From Streptomyces sp. CBMA29 (GTDB taxonomy: Bacteria; Actinomycetota; Actinomycetes; Streptomycetales; Streptomycetaceae), in NCBI RefSeq assembly GCF_014596445.1, contig NZ_MECL01000124.1, positions 1-64,000 of the forward strand: a DNA stretch of 64,000 bases, written 5' to 3'. Below, in pieces: positions 1 to 7,771 of this stretch. Every line of letters begins with the position of its first letter. Position 1 is the stretch's first letter. The notes under the pieces are model-generated. The model made no database searches, had not been told where the DNA came from, and saw only the letters and a list, made by a program, of their open reading frames with translations. Made by a program: the position numbers and the translations under genes.

Positions 1-273
1 GCCGCCAAGCCGCCGCTCACTCCGCCCGTACGGTCCGCCTACGGCGCCGCGCGCTCCGCGCCCTCCCTGGTCCCCGACGCCGGACCCGCCCAGGCCCCGC
101 CCCGGCCGTCGGCGCCCGCCGGCCCCGACGCCGCCCGCACCCAGGCCCGCGCGCAGACTCCCGCCGTCTACGAGCCCGCCCGCCGCGTCCTGCGCATCCT
201 CCCCTTCGGCGCCGGTCTCGCCCTCGTCGGCCTGGGTCTCGGCTTCCTGGGCCTGCGCCTGCGCCGCGACTGA
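1..273 (+). CDS. C-terminal part of a membrane-anchored protein (5'-truncated)
   Basis: An open frame runs from base 1 to a TGA at 271-273 and has no start inside the window. The visible 90 residues begin with an Ala/Pro-rich low-complexity stretch. One hydrophobic segment follows (starting at about LPFGAGLALVGLGLGFLGL), and the protein ends in a short basic tail, LRLRRD. This is the layout of a C-terminal membrane anchor with a disordered Pro/Ala linker outside. No catalytic motif lies in the part that can be read, so the function is not assigned. Confidence is high that it is coding and low for its role. Confidence 0.6.
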   Translation, partial: AAKPPLTPPVRSAYGAARSAPSLVPDAGPAQAPPRPSAPAGPDAARTQARAQTPAVYEPARRVLRILPFGAGLALVGLGLGFLGLRLRRD

Positions 274-324
274 CCCCGCGCGCCTTTTTTCCCGTTAAGC
301 CCGTTCGGTCGGGTCGGGGCGGCC

Positions 325-363
325 TTGAAAGGCGGCCCCATACTCGGTATACATACTCGGTAT
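325..363 (+). promoter_or_regulatory. padR promoter with twin operator repeats, probably leaderless
   Basis: TTGAAA at 325-330 and TATACA at 348-353 are separated by 17 bases, a good sigma-70-type promoter. Transcription should begin about 7 bases after the -10, at or next to the ATG at 362. The 11-mer ATACTCGGTAT occurs twice (340-350 and 353-363), overlapping the -10 box and the start codon. There is no Shine-Dalgarno sequence just upstream of the ATG. This fits a leaderless, autorepressed PadR gene. Confidence 0.7.
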
Positions 364-1099
364 GTCGATCCGTCACGGCCTGCTGGCCCTCCTGGAGCGG
401 GGGCCGCGCTACGGCTTCCAGCTCAGAACAGAGTTCGAGTCCCGCACCGGTTCCACCTGGCCGCTGAACGTGGGGCAGGTGTACACGACGCTGGCGCGGC
501 TGGAGCGCGACGGGCTGGTGGTGCCGGCGGGCGAGGACGACGCCGGACACGCGCTGTACGCCATTACGGAGGGCGGGCGGGGTGAGCTGCGGGAGTGGTT
601 CGCCCGGCCCGTGGACCGGACGAATCCGCCGCGGAACGAACTGGCGATCAAGCTGGCCATGGCGGTCGGGTCGCCGGAGGTGGACGTGCGGGCCGTCATC
701 CAGGCGCAGCGCGCGCACACCATCCGGGCGATGCAGGACTACACCCGGCTGAAGGGCCAGGCGCTGGAGGCGGCGCCCGCGCAGAGCGGGACGCCGGACC
801 GTGACGACGTGGCCTGGCAGCTCGTTCTCGACCAGCTCATCTTCCAGGCGGAGGCCGAGGCGCGGTGGCTCGACCACTGCGAGACCCGGCTCGTACGGAT
901 GGCGGCGCTGGCCCCGGCGGCCGAGCCCGCCGCACCGGTTCCGGCTCCCGATCCCGCCGGTTCCACCGGTTCCGCCAGTCCTGTCGGTTCCGCCGACCCC
1001 GCCGACCCCGCGGACGGCGGCGGCCGGGACGACGGGAAGGACGCCGCGCAGGACGGGGTGCTGCGCGGCGCGCTGCGTCGTTCCCGGGCCCGCCGCTAA
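362..1099 (+). CDS. PadR family transcriptional regulator
   Basis: The 245-residue protein begins with the PadR winged-helix DNA-binding domain (about residues 1-85, including HGLLALLERGPRYGFQL and YTTLARLERDGLV). A helical C-terminal dimerisation region follows (about 90-185), then a Pro/Asp/Gly-rich tail of about 55 residues that is unusual for the family and probably disordered. PadR proteins are ligand-responsive repressors and often control an adjacent ABC exporter. Here the ABC/FtsX pair follows on the same strand after 150 bp, so it is the likely target. The ATG lies inside the second copy of an 11-bp repeat, which suggests autorepression. Confidence 0.9.
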   Translation: MSIRHGLLALLERGPRYGFQLRTEFESRTGSTWPLNVGQVYTTLARLERDGLVVPAGEDDAGHALYAITEGGRGELREWFARPVDRTNPPRNELAIKLAMAVGSPEVDVRAVIQAQRAHTIRAMQDYTRLKGQALEAAPAQSGTPDRDDVAWQLVLDQLIFQAEAEARWLDHCETRLVRMAALAPAAEPAAPVPAPDPAGSTGSASPVGSADPADPADGGGRDDGKDAAQDGVLRGALRRSRARR

Positions 1100-1155
1100 G
1101 GCACGGGCCGACCCGCACCCGGCCCGGCCCGCCTGACCAGCGGCCGGACCACCGC

Positions 1156-1222
1156 CACCCGAGCACGCCACCGCACGAGCACGCCAGCACCTGAGCACCC
1201 GAGCACGCCACCGCACGAGCAC
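1156..1222. repeat. 27-bp direct repeat, two copies, 40-bp period
   Basis: Bases 1156-1182 and 1196-1222 are identical over 27 bp and contain GAGCACGCCACCGCACGAGC. They lie between padR and the ABC transporter gene, just before the GGGGGA ribosome binding site at 1234. They may be a recent duplication or paired regulator sites. Confidence 0.85.
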
Positions 1223-1249
1223 TCCACGACCCTGGGGGACGCACCGCCC

Positions 1250-2008
1250 ATGTCCGTAAAGCCGCACACCGAAGCCGCGCCGCCGGAAGCGCCCGTACTC
1301 CGCCTGGAAGCCCTCACCCGCGTGCACGGCACCGGAGCGACCGAGGTGCACGCGCTGCGCGGGATAGACCTGGACGTGTGTCCGGGGGAACTGGTCGCCG
1401 TGATGGGCCCCTCGGGCTCGGGCAAGTCCACGCTGCTGACCATCGCGGGCGGCCTCGACCTGCCGACGTCCGGCCGGGTGATCGTGGAGGGCACCGACCT
1501 GACCACGGCCAACCGCAAGGAGATCGCGGCCCTGCGCCGCCGCAGCATCGGCTACGTCTTCCAGGACTACAACCTGATCCCGGCGCTGACGGCCGCCGAG
1601 AACGTGGCACTCCCCCGGGAGCTGGACGGCACCGGCGCCCGCAAGGCGCGCCGTGAGGCGGTCGCCGCGATGGAGGAGATGGGCCTGGGCGAACTGGCCG
1701 ACCGCTTCCCCGACGAGATGTCCGGCGGCCAGCAGCAGCGGGTGGCCATCGCCCGCGCGCTGGTCGGCGACCGCCGCCTCGTCCTGGCGGACGAGCCCAC
1801 CGGCGCGCTGGACTCGGAGACCGGCGACACCGTACTGGCGCTGCTGCGCTCGCGCTGTGACGCGGGCGCCGCGGGCATCCTGGTGACGCACGAGCCGCGG
1901 TTCGCCGCGTGGGCGGACCGGGTGGTCTTCCTGCGGGACGGCTCCGTCGTGGACATGACGCTGCGCTCCTCCGCCGAGTCGCTGCTGACCGGCGGTGCGG
2001 CCCAGTGA
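1250..2008 (+). CDS. ABC transporter ATP-binding protein (MacB/LolD type)
   Basis: This 252-residue ATPase has Walker A GPSGSGKST (near residues 55-63), a Q-loop in YVFQDYNL, the signature MSGGQQQRVAIARAL (near 157), Walker B RRLVLADEPTGAL and the H-loop ILVTHEP. The class pairs with FtsX-type permeases as MacB/LolCDE-like mechanotransmission or export systems. The permease gene starts at 2005 and overlaps this stop codon by 4 bp (GTGA), so the two are translationally coupled and probably form one complex at the cytoplasmic membrane. GGGGGA about 10 bases upstream supports the ATG at 1250. The substrate is unknown. Control by the upstream PadR is inferred. Confidence 0.93.
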   Translation: MSVKPHTEAAPPEAPVLRLEALTRVHGTGATEVHALRGIDLDVCPGELVAVMGPSGSGKSTLLTIAGGLDLPTSGRVIVEGTDLTTANRKEIAALRRRSIGYVFQDYNLIPALTAAENVALPRELDGTGARKARREAVAAMEEMGLGELADRFPDEMSGGQQQRVAIARALVGDRRLVLADEPTGALDSETGDTVLALLRSRCDAGAAGILVTHEPRFAAWADRVVFLRDGSVVDMTLRSSAESLLTGGAAQ

Positions 2009-4932
2009 GCGGCGCCACCTCCGAGGACCGCGGCCCGAGCGGCCGCACGGGGAACGTCAACTCGTGGCGCGCCGCCATCCGTATCGCCCGCCGCGACGCC
2101 TGGCGCTCCAAGGGCCGCAGCGCGATGGTGCTGGCGATGATCGCGCTGCCGATCATCGGCGTGAGCGCCGCCGACATCACCATCCGCAGCTCCCAGCTGA
2201 GCCCGGAGCAGAAGCTGAGCCGTGACATCGGCACCGCCGACGCACGTCTCACGGATGTCGGCACCAACGGACAGCCGATCTACCAGGACCCGCCCGCGAA
2301 CATGTGGACCACGGTGGAGGAGGCCACCGCGGCCCCGGACGCCACATCGTCGTCGGTCGACACGGCGGAACGGGAGGAGGCCCCCAAGCCGGTCGACCCA
2401 CGCGTCGGGCTGCCCCGGGGCGCACGCTGGATCTCCGACGCCCAGAGCTACGTCCGGTTCAAGACGAAGTACGGCCTGCTCGCCGCGCCCATAAGGGAGT
2501 TGAAGACGGCCGACCCGCTCGCGCGCGGCATCACGCACCTGGACCGCGGGCGCCACCCGGCGGCCGACGACGAGGTCATCGCGACCACCGCGTTCCTCAA
2601 GTCCGCGAACCTGAAAGTCGGTTCCAAGCTCGCCGTCCGCGACCTGGACCGTACGTACAGGATCGTCGGGGCGTACGACCTGCCGGACTCGCTCGGCGCC
2701 GAGGAGGTCATCGCGCGGCCGGGCGCGTTCCTCGCGCCCTACGCCGCCGCGCTCAAGGCGCTGAACGCCGACGACGAGCGGACCAACACCACCTACCTGG
2801 TGGAGATGCCGGACGGCGACTACACCTGGCAGATGGTGCGGCAGGCCAACGCCAAGGGCGTCTTCGTCAAGTCGCGCGCGGTGGTGCTGCACAAGCCCGA
2901 CGCCTCCGAGGTTCCGCTCTACACCGCGTCGCACGGCAGCTTCACCCCCTACAACACCGGCGACTCGGTGAAGGCCGCGGCCGTCACCGTGGCGGCGACC
3001 ATCGTCGGCCTGTCGATGCTGGAGATCTGCCTGCTGGCAGGTCCCGCCTTCGCCGTCGGCGCGCGCCGCTCGCGCCGCCAGCTCGGCCTGGTCGGCGCCA
3101 ACGGCGGCGACCGCCGCCACGTCCGGGCGATCGTGCTCTCCGGCGGCCTGGTGATCGGCGTCACCGCGGCCGTCGTCGGCACCCTGCTCGGCCTGCTGCT
3201 CACCGTCCTGCTGCGCTCCCCGCTGGAGAATTTCGTCGGCAGCCGCTTCGGCGGGCTGACGCTGCGCCCGCTCGAACTGCTCGGCATCGCGGGCCTGGCC
3301 GTGCTCACCGGTCTGCTGGCCGCCGTCGTGCCCGCGGTCACCGCCTCCCGGCAGAGCGTGCTGGCGTCGCTGACCGGACGCCGCGGCGTCCGGCACGCCA
3401 ACCGTCTGCTGCCGGTCATCGGGCTCGGCGCGATCTGCCTCGGCGTCGGCATCGCGGTCTTCGGCTCGCTGCGCACCGACAGCACCCTCGCGGTCGGCGG
3501 CGGCTCCGGCATCGCGGAACTGGGCATCGTCGCGCTCACCCCCACCCTGGTCGGCATGTTCGGCCGGACCGGCAAGTGGCTGCCGCTGTCCCCGCGGCTC
3601 GCGCTGCGCGACGCGGTGCGCAACCGGGGCCGTACGGCGCCCGCGGTCGCGGCCGTGCTGGCCGCCGTCGCCGGTACGGTCGCGGTCGCCACGTACTCCG
3701 CGAGCGCCGACCGGCAGGACAGGGACGCGTACGAGGCCCAGGTGCCGCGCGGCGTCGTGGCGGTGGCGGCCTACAGCGACCACGGCCGTGACCTCACCGC
3801 GGTGCGCGCGGCGATCGAGAAGCGCTACCCGGTATCCGGCCGGGCCGACGTGTTCGCGATGGTCATCGGCGGCAAGAACTGCCAGGCGGGCGGCGGTGGT
3901 GGCCCCGGCTGCGGCGGCGTCCAGCCGGTGATGCCGCCCGCCAACGTGTGCCCGACCGACCGGCCGGACGGCGCGACCGCGCTCACTTTGACCCAGCGCC
4001 GCGCCCTGGCCCACGACTGGCGCTGCGACTTCGTGGGCGGCATGAGCGCCATGCCCACCAGCAGCGCTGTCCTGATCGGCGGTCCGGCCGTCCTGCACGC
4101 CCTCGGCATCCGGGACGGCGACGCGGAACAGGCGCTGGCGCGCGGCGAGACCGTGCTGTTCGACAAGGGGTACCTCGACCACGGCGCGCTCAAGCTGAAG
4201 ATCACCCTGGACTTGAACAAGCCGGTGCCCGACGGGCAGGAGCCGGTCGGCCCGGTGAAGTCGGTGCCGGTGCACCTGGCCGCCGAGGACCGCCACCATA
4301 CCTACGGGATGCTGGCCGTGATGCCGCAGCAGGCCGCCGACGGTGCCGGGATCGCGACGATGCCGCTGGGCTCCTTCTACACCAACGCCCGGATGCCCAA
4401 CGGCCCCGAGCGGCAGGCGCTGGACAGCGACCTCGCCAAGATCGGCACCGACACGGAGGTCTATCTGGAGCGCGGCTACACCAAGGACAACAGCCTGGTG
4501 CTGCTCGCCCTGACGCTCTTCGCGGGCCTGGTCACCATCGGCGCCGCGGGCATCGCCACCGGGCTCGCGCAGGCCGACGCCGAGCCCGATCTGAAGACGC
4601 TCGCCGCGATCGGCGCGCCGCCGCGGGTGCGGCGCACGCTCTCCGGGCTCCAGTGCGGGGTGATCGCCACGATGGGTGTGGTGCTCGGCTCGGCGGCGGG
4701 CGTGCTGCCCGCGGTGGGGCTGCGGCACACCGAGCGGCGCGAGCAGTGGAAGTTCTACCACCAGGCGCTGGACGGGGGCTGGGGCGGCGCGAGCAAGCTG
4801 CCGCACGTGCCGATCGTCGTCCCGTGGAGCACGCTGGCCCTGCTGATCGTCGCCGTACCGCTCGGCGCCGCTCTGCTCGCGGCCCTGGTCACCCGCTCGC
4901 GCACCCAGCTCGCCCGCCGCGCGGAGCCGTAA
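2005..4932 (+). CDS. FtsX-like permease of the ABC transporter
   Basis: The GTG at 2005 overlaps the ATPase stop and gives 975 residues; the frame is open further upstream, but that extension would lie inside the ATPase gene. An N-terminal membrane helix (SAMVLAMIALPIIGVSAADI) is followed by a large extracytoplasmic domain of about 270 residues, then a block of helices with the FtsX-type loop RQLGLVGANGGDRRHVRAIV. A second extracytoplasmic domain follows and a last set of helices ends in LLIVAVPLGAALLAALV. The duplicated FtsX layout in one long chain is common for actinobacterial permeases of this type. The second outer domain has a Cys/Gly-rich loop (CQAGGGGGPGCGG) that could be disulfide-linked. 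The cargo cannot be deduced. Confidence 0.9.
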   Translation: MSGATSEDRGPSGRTGNVNSWRAAIRIARRDAWRSKGRSAMVLAMIALPIIGVSAADITIRSSQLSPEQKLSRDIGTADARLTDVGTNGQPIYQDPPANMWTTVEEATAAPDATSSSVDTAEREEAPKPVDPRVGLPRGARWISDAQSYVRFKTKYGLLAAPIRELKTADPLARGITHLDRGRHPAADDEVIATTAFLKSANLKVGSKLAVRDLDRTYRIVGAYDLPDSLGAEEVIARPGAFLAPYAAALKALNADDERTNTTYLVEMPDGDYTWQMVRQANAKGVFVKSRAVVLHKPDASEVPLYTASHGSFTPYNTGDSVKAAAVTVAATIVGLSMLEICLLAGPAFAVGARRSRRQLGLVGANGGDRRHVRAIVLSGGLVIGVTAAVVGTLLGLLLTVLLRSPLENFVGSRFGGLTLRPLELLGIAGLAVLTGLLAAVVPAVTASRQSVLASLTGRRGVRHANRLLPVIGLGAICLGVGIAVFGSLRTDSTLAVGGGSGIAELGIVALTPTLVGMFGRTGKWLPLSPRLALRDAVRNRGRTAPAVAAVLAAVAGTVAVATYSASADRQDRDAYEAQVPRGVVAVAAYSDHGRDLTAVRAAIEKRYPVSGRADVFAMVIGGKNCQAGGGGGPGCGGVQPVMPPANVCPTDRPDGATALTLTQRRALAHDWRCDFVGGMSAMPTSSAVLIGGPAVLHALGIRDGDAEQALARGETVLFDKGYLDHGALKLKITLDLNKPVPDGQEPVGPVKSVPVHLAAEDRHHTYGMLAVMPQQAADGAGIATMPLGSFYTNARMPNGPERQALDSDLAKIGTDTEVYLERGYTKDNSLVLLALTLFAGLVTIGAAGIATGLAQADAEPDLKTLAAIGAPPRVRRTLSGLQCGVIATMGVVLGSAAGVLPAVGLRHTERREQWKFYHQALDGGWGGASKLPHVPIVVPWSTLALLIVAVPLGAALLAALVTRSRTQLARRAEP

Positions 4933-4968
4933 ACGGCGTCGGAAGCGTAAGCGGGGCGTGAGTTCGGT

Positions 4969-5012
4969 GGCGTCGGCCTGGCCCGTACGGGAGACGGGAC
5001 CTGGCCGACGCC
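4969..5012 (+). terminator. Possible hairpin terminator after the permease gene
   Basis: GGCGTCGGCC (4969-4978) pairs perfectly with GGCCGACGCC (5003-5012) around a 24-base loop that contains a smaller hairpin. No T-run follows, which is common for Streptomyces terminators. It separates the transporter operon from bpa. Confidence 0.5.
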
Positions 5013-5040
5013 GCGCCGCGTCCTAAGGGACAATGGCGGT

Positions 5041-5634
5041 ATGGAGATGCCGATGAACGCGATGAACGAACGCTCGCCGGAAAGCTCGCAGAATCCGCAG
5101 AATCCGCAGCACTCACCGAATCAGCAGGTCCTGATCGTCGGCCCCGACGGAATGGCCCTGGGAGGCGCGCCGACCGGTGACGGCGGCGAGCACGGCGAGA
5201 TCCCGGTGACGGAGATGGTCGAGCAGCCCGCGAAGGTCATGCGCATCGGCAGCATGATCAAGCAGTTGCTGGAGGAAGTGCGCCAGGCGCCGCTCGACGA
5301 GGCCAGCCGCGTACGCCTGAAGGAGATCCACGCCAGCTCGGTGAAGGAGCTGGAGGCCGGGCTCGCGCCCGAGCTGGTGGAGGAACTGGAACGGCTCTCG
5401 CTGCCCTTCAACGACGACAGCGTGCCCAGCGAGGCGGAGCTGCGGATCGCCCAGGCCCAGCTCGTCGGCTGGCTCGAAGGGCTCTTCCACGGCATTCAGA
5501 CCGCGCTGTTCGCCCAGCAGATGGCGGCCCGCGCGCAGCTCGAACAGATGCGGCGCGCCCTGCCGCCCGGCGCCGGCGGCCACGAGGAGGACGACGGCGG
5601 CAACCAGGGCGCCCGCTCGGGCCCGTACCTCTAG
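5041..5634 (+). CDS. bpa: Bacterial proteasome activator Bpa/PafE family (DUF2587)
   Basis: The 197-residue protein has a disordered N-terminus and then a helical core of about residues 60-170 (VMRIGSMIKQLLEEV, LVGWLEGLFHGIQTALFAQQ). It ends in an acidic Gly-rich tail with the C-terminal residues GPYL. In Mycobacterium tuberculosis Bpa (Rv3780), the C-terminal GQYL motif docks into 20S proteasome alpha-ring pockets and opens the gate without ATP. The Tyr-Leu end is conserved here. The role in degrading unfolded, non-pupylated proteins is inferred from that family. AGGGA at 5026-5030 supports the ATG at 5041. No proteasome subunit genes are nearby. Confidence 0.88.
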   Translation: MEMPMNAMNERSPESSQNPQNPQHSPNQQVLIVGPDGMALGGAPTGDGGEHGEIPVTEMVEQPAKVMRIGSMIKQLLEEVRQAPLDEASRVRLKEIHASSVKELEAGLAPELVEELERLSLPFNDDSVPSEAELRIAQAQLVGWLEGLFHGIQTALFAQQMAARAQLEQMRRALPPGAGGHEEDDGGNQGARSGPYL

Positions 5635-5690
5635 GCCCGCTCGTCAATCCACGCGTGAGCCGGTGAGGTGTCGCACCGGTGGGGGCCCGG

Positions 5691-7412
5691 TCAGTTCGCG
5701 CTCTTGCCGGTGGACACCCAGATGGTGACCTTGCCGTCCTTCTTCGGGTTGTAGTCCTCCAGGTACTTCGGGGTCTGGCTGGTCACCGCGCCCTTGCCCC
5801 ACTGCTGCTCGTCGGTCTGCTTGATCGTGTACTGCCAGCCCGCCGCCTTGATACAGGCGACGACCGAGTCCACGTAGATCGACGTGAAGTCCGGCATCGT
5901 CATGACGTCCGGGTCGTTCGAGATCAGGTCGTTGTGCGCCTTGGTGCACTTGTCGGGGTCGATCGTGCGGCTCTGGTCGCCGTTCACGACATCGCCCGCG
6001 CCGGTGCCCGTGGTCGGGTCCTCGGACGCCTGGGTCGAGGACGAGGTCGTCGGGCCGCCCGACTGGTCGTCCGCGCTGGGGCTGCCCTTGCCGCCGCCGC
6101 TGTTGGCCAGGACGATCGCGACGATCACCACGATGGCCACGACCACGACGGCCGCGCCCGCGATCAGCGGAGTGTTCGACTTCCCGCCGCCGCCGGGACC
6201 GCCGGTGCCGCCGCCGGGACCGCCGCCGGTGCGCTGCCCCGGCATCTGGTGCTGCTGCTGGTGCTGCATCTGGGGCGCCATGTTGTACGCCGGGGTGGGC
6301 GGCGGCGTACGGGACTGCTGCGGGTAGCCGTACGCCGAGGGCAGCGACGGGGACGGCGTGGGCTGCCCGTAACCGCCCTGCTGCGGATTGCCCGGCGCGT
6401 ACGGCGTCCGAATCTGCGGCGCCGGGGTCTGGAGCGGGCCCTGCGCGTACGGGAAGACCGACGCCGCCACGTCCTCGCCGCGGTTGCCGGTGGCCGGCGC
6501 GGAGCCGGACATCAGCGGCATCGTGTCGCGCCGCGTGGCCGCCAGGACCCGGTCCGACTCGTCGTGCATCGCGTCCGCGGTCGGGAAGCGCTCGGCGGGG
6601 TTCTTCCGCAGCGCGCGCGCCACCAGCGCGTCCACGGCCGGGCTCAGCGCGTGGTTGAACGCCGACGGCGCGGGCGGGATCTCCTGTACGTGCTGGTACG
6701 CCATCGCCAGCGGCGAGTCCGCGTCGAAGGGCAGCCGCGCGGTCAGCAGCTCGAAGAGCATGCAGCCGACCGAGTACAGGTCGGAGCGCTCGTCCACACC
6801 GCGCCCCAGCGCCTGCTCCGGCGACAGGTACTGCGGAGTGCCGACCACCATGCCGGTCTGCGTCATCGAGGTGACACCGGACTGCATGGCGCGCGCGATG
6901 CCGAAGTCCATGACCTTGACCACACCGCGCTTGGTGATCATCACATTGCCGGGCTTGATGTCCCGGTGGACCAGGCCCATCTCGTGGCTGACCGCGAGCG
7001 CCGCCAGCACGTCCCCGGTGATCTTCAGCGCCTTGTCGGCGGGCATCGCGCCGTGCTGCGCCACATCGGCGGCCAGCACGTCGCCGAGCGGGCTGCCCTC
7101 GACGTACTCCATGACGATGTACGGCACGAGCTGGCCGTCGATGGTGTCCTCGCCGGAGTCGAAGACGGAGACGATGTTGGTGTGGTTCAGCTTCGCGACG
7201 GACTGCGCCTCGCGGCGGAAGCGCTCGCGGAAGGACTGCTCGTTGCCCAGGTTGGTGTGGAGGGTCTTGACGGCCACTGGCCGGTCGAGCACGGTGTCAT
7301 GTGCCAGATGCACGGACGCCATGCCGCCCTGGCCCAGCAGGTCGCGCAGCACGTACCGCCCGCCGCCGACCGAGCGCCCCGTGTACCCGCCCTGCGTGGC
7401 GTCCCCGCTCAT
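5691..7412 (-). CDS. Membrane Ser/Thr protein kinase with one PASTA-like domain
   Basis: The ATG at 7412 gives 573 residues and has a GGGGG-type ribosome binding site just upstream; the open frame extends further but without kinase homology. The Hanks-type domain (about residues 15-275) has the glycine loop GQGGMASV, the ATP lysine in VAVKTL, the catalytic loop HRDIKPGNV and DFG in VMDFGIAR. A Pro/Gln-rich cytoplasmic linker follows, then one membrane helix (about 411-440, AGAAVVVVAIVVIVAIV). The outer part (about 485-573) resembles a PASTA domain ending VTIWVSTG. PASTA kinases sense peptidoglycan fragments; a single copy is fewer than the usual three to four. It is divergent from a second kinase at 7772. 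Confidence 0.9.
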   Translation of the reverse strand: MSGDATQGGYTGRSVGGGRYVLRDLLGQGGMASVHLAHDTVLDRPVAVKTLHTNLGNEQSFRERFRREAQSVAKLNHTNIVSVFDSGEDTIDGQLVPYIVMEYVEGSPLGDVLAADVAQHGAMPADKALKITGDVLAALAVSHEMGLVHRDIKPGNVMITKRGVVKVMDFGIARAMQSGVTSMTQTGMVVGTPQYLSPEQALGRGVDERSDLYSVGCMLFELLTARLPFDADSPLAMAYQHVQEIPPAPSAFNHALSPAVDALVARALRKNPAERFPTADAMHDESDRVLAATRRDTMPLMSGSAPATGNRGEDVAASVFPYAQGPLQTPAPQIRTPYAPGNPQQGGYGQPTPSPSLPSAYGYPQQSRTPPPTPAYNMAPQMQHQQQHQMPGQRTGGGPGGGTGGPGGGGKSNTPLIAGAAVVVVAIVVIVAIVLANSGGGKGSPSADDQSGGPTTSSSTQASEDPTTGTGAGDVVNGDQSRTIDPDKCTKAHNDLISNDPDVMTMPDFTSIYVDSVVACIKAAGWQYTIKQTDEQQWGKGAVTSQTPKYLEDYNPKKDGKVTIWVSTGKSAN

Positions 7413-7771
7413 CTGTACCGCTACCCCCTGGAAAGTCCACCGGGGAGAGGGTCGCGTCAGTACCCGTACGGCTACCTGTGGCGATATTCGTCCCCGAGCT
7501 TGCCCGCCAAGTCTGGCCCATCGCACGGACACGTCAAGTTCGTTGACCATCTCGTCACCTGACGCACATCGGGCACGCACATGCTGTGTATCCCCGCAGG
7601 ACCGCCGTATTGAGGGGCCGGGACGCGGACGAGTGCCCGGCGGAGCACCCGAAAGCGGTACGGTGGCCGCTCCGGGGCATCCGTACGATACGGGCGTCCG
7701 CGCGCGCCCGCCCGGACGATGAACCGGACGATGACCGCACGATGACCGCGTACGAACGACGGCGAGGACTG
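7413..7771. other. Intergenic region between divergent kinase genes
   Basis: This 359-bp gap must hold the promoters of both kinases. It has a GGACGATGA-like unit repeated at about 7712-7745. I see no convincing -10/-35 pair, hairpin or conserved small gene. An upstream ATG at 7742 is an alternative start for the rightward kinase. Confidence 0.5.

Noticed and set aside
1567-4806. Very long minus-strand open frame opposite the ABC/FtsX genes
   Set aside because: It is a codon-bias shadow: Arg/Ala/Gly-rich, no recognisable domain, and opposite well-supported genes. The same applies to the long frames opposite bkdC, the NHL gene and the FG-GAP gene.
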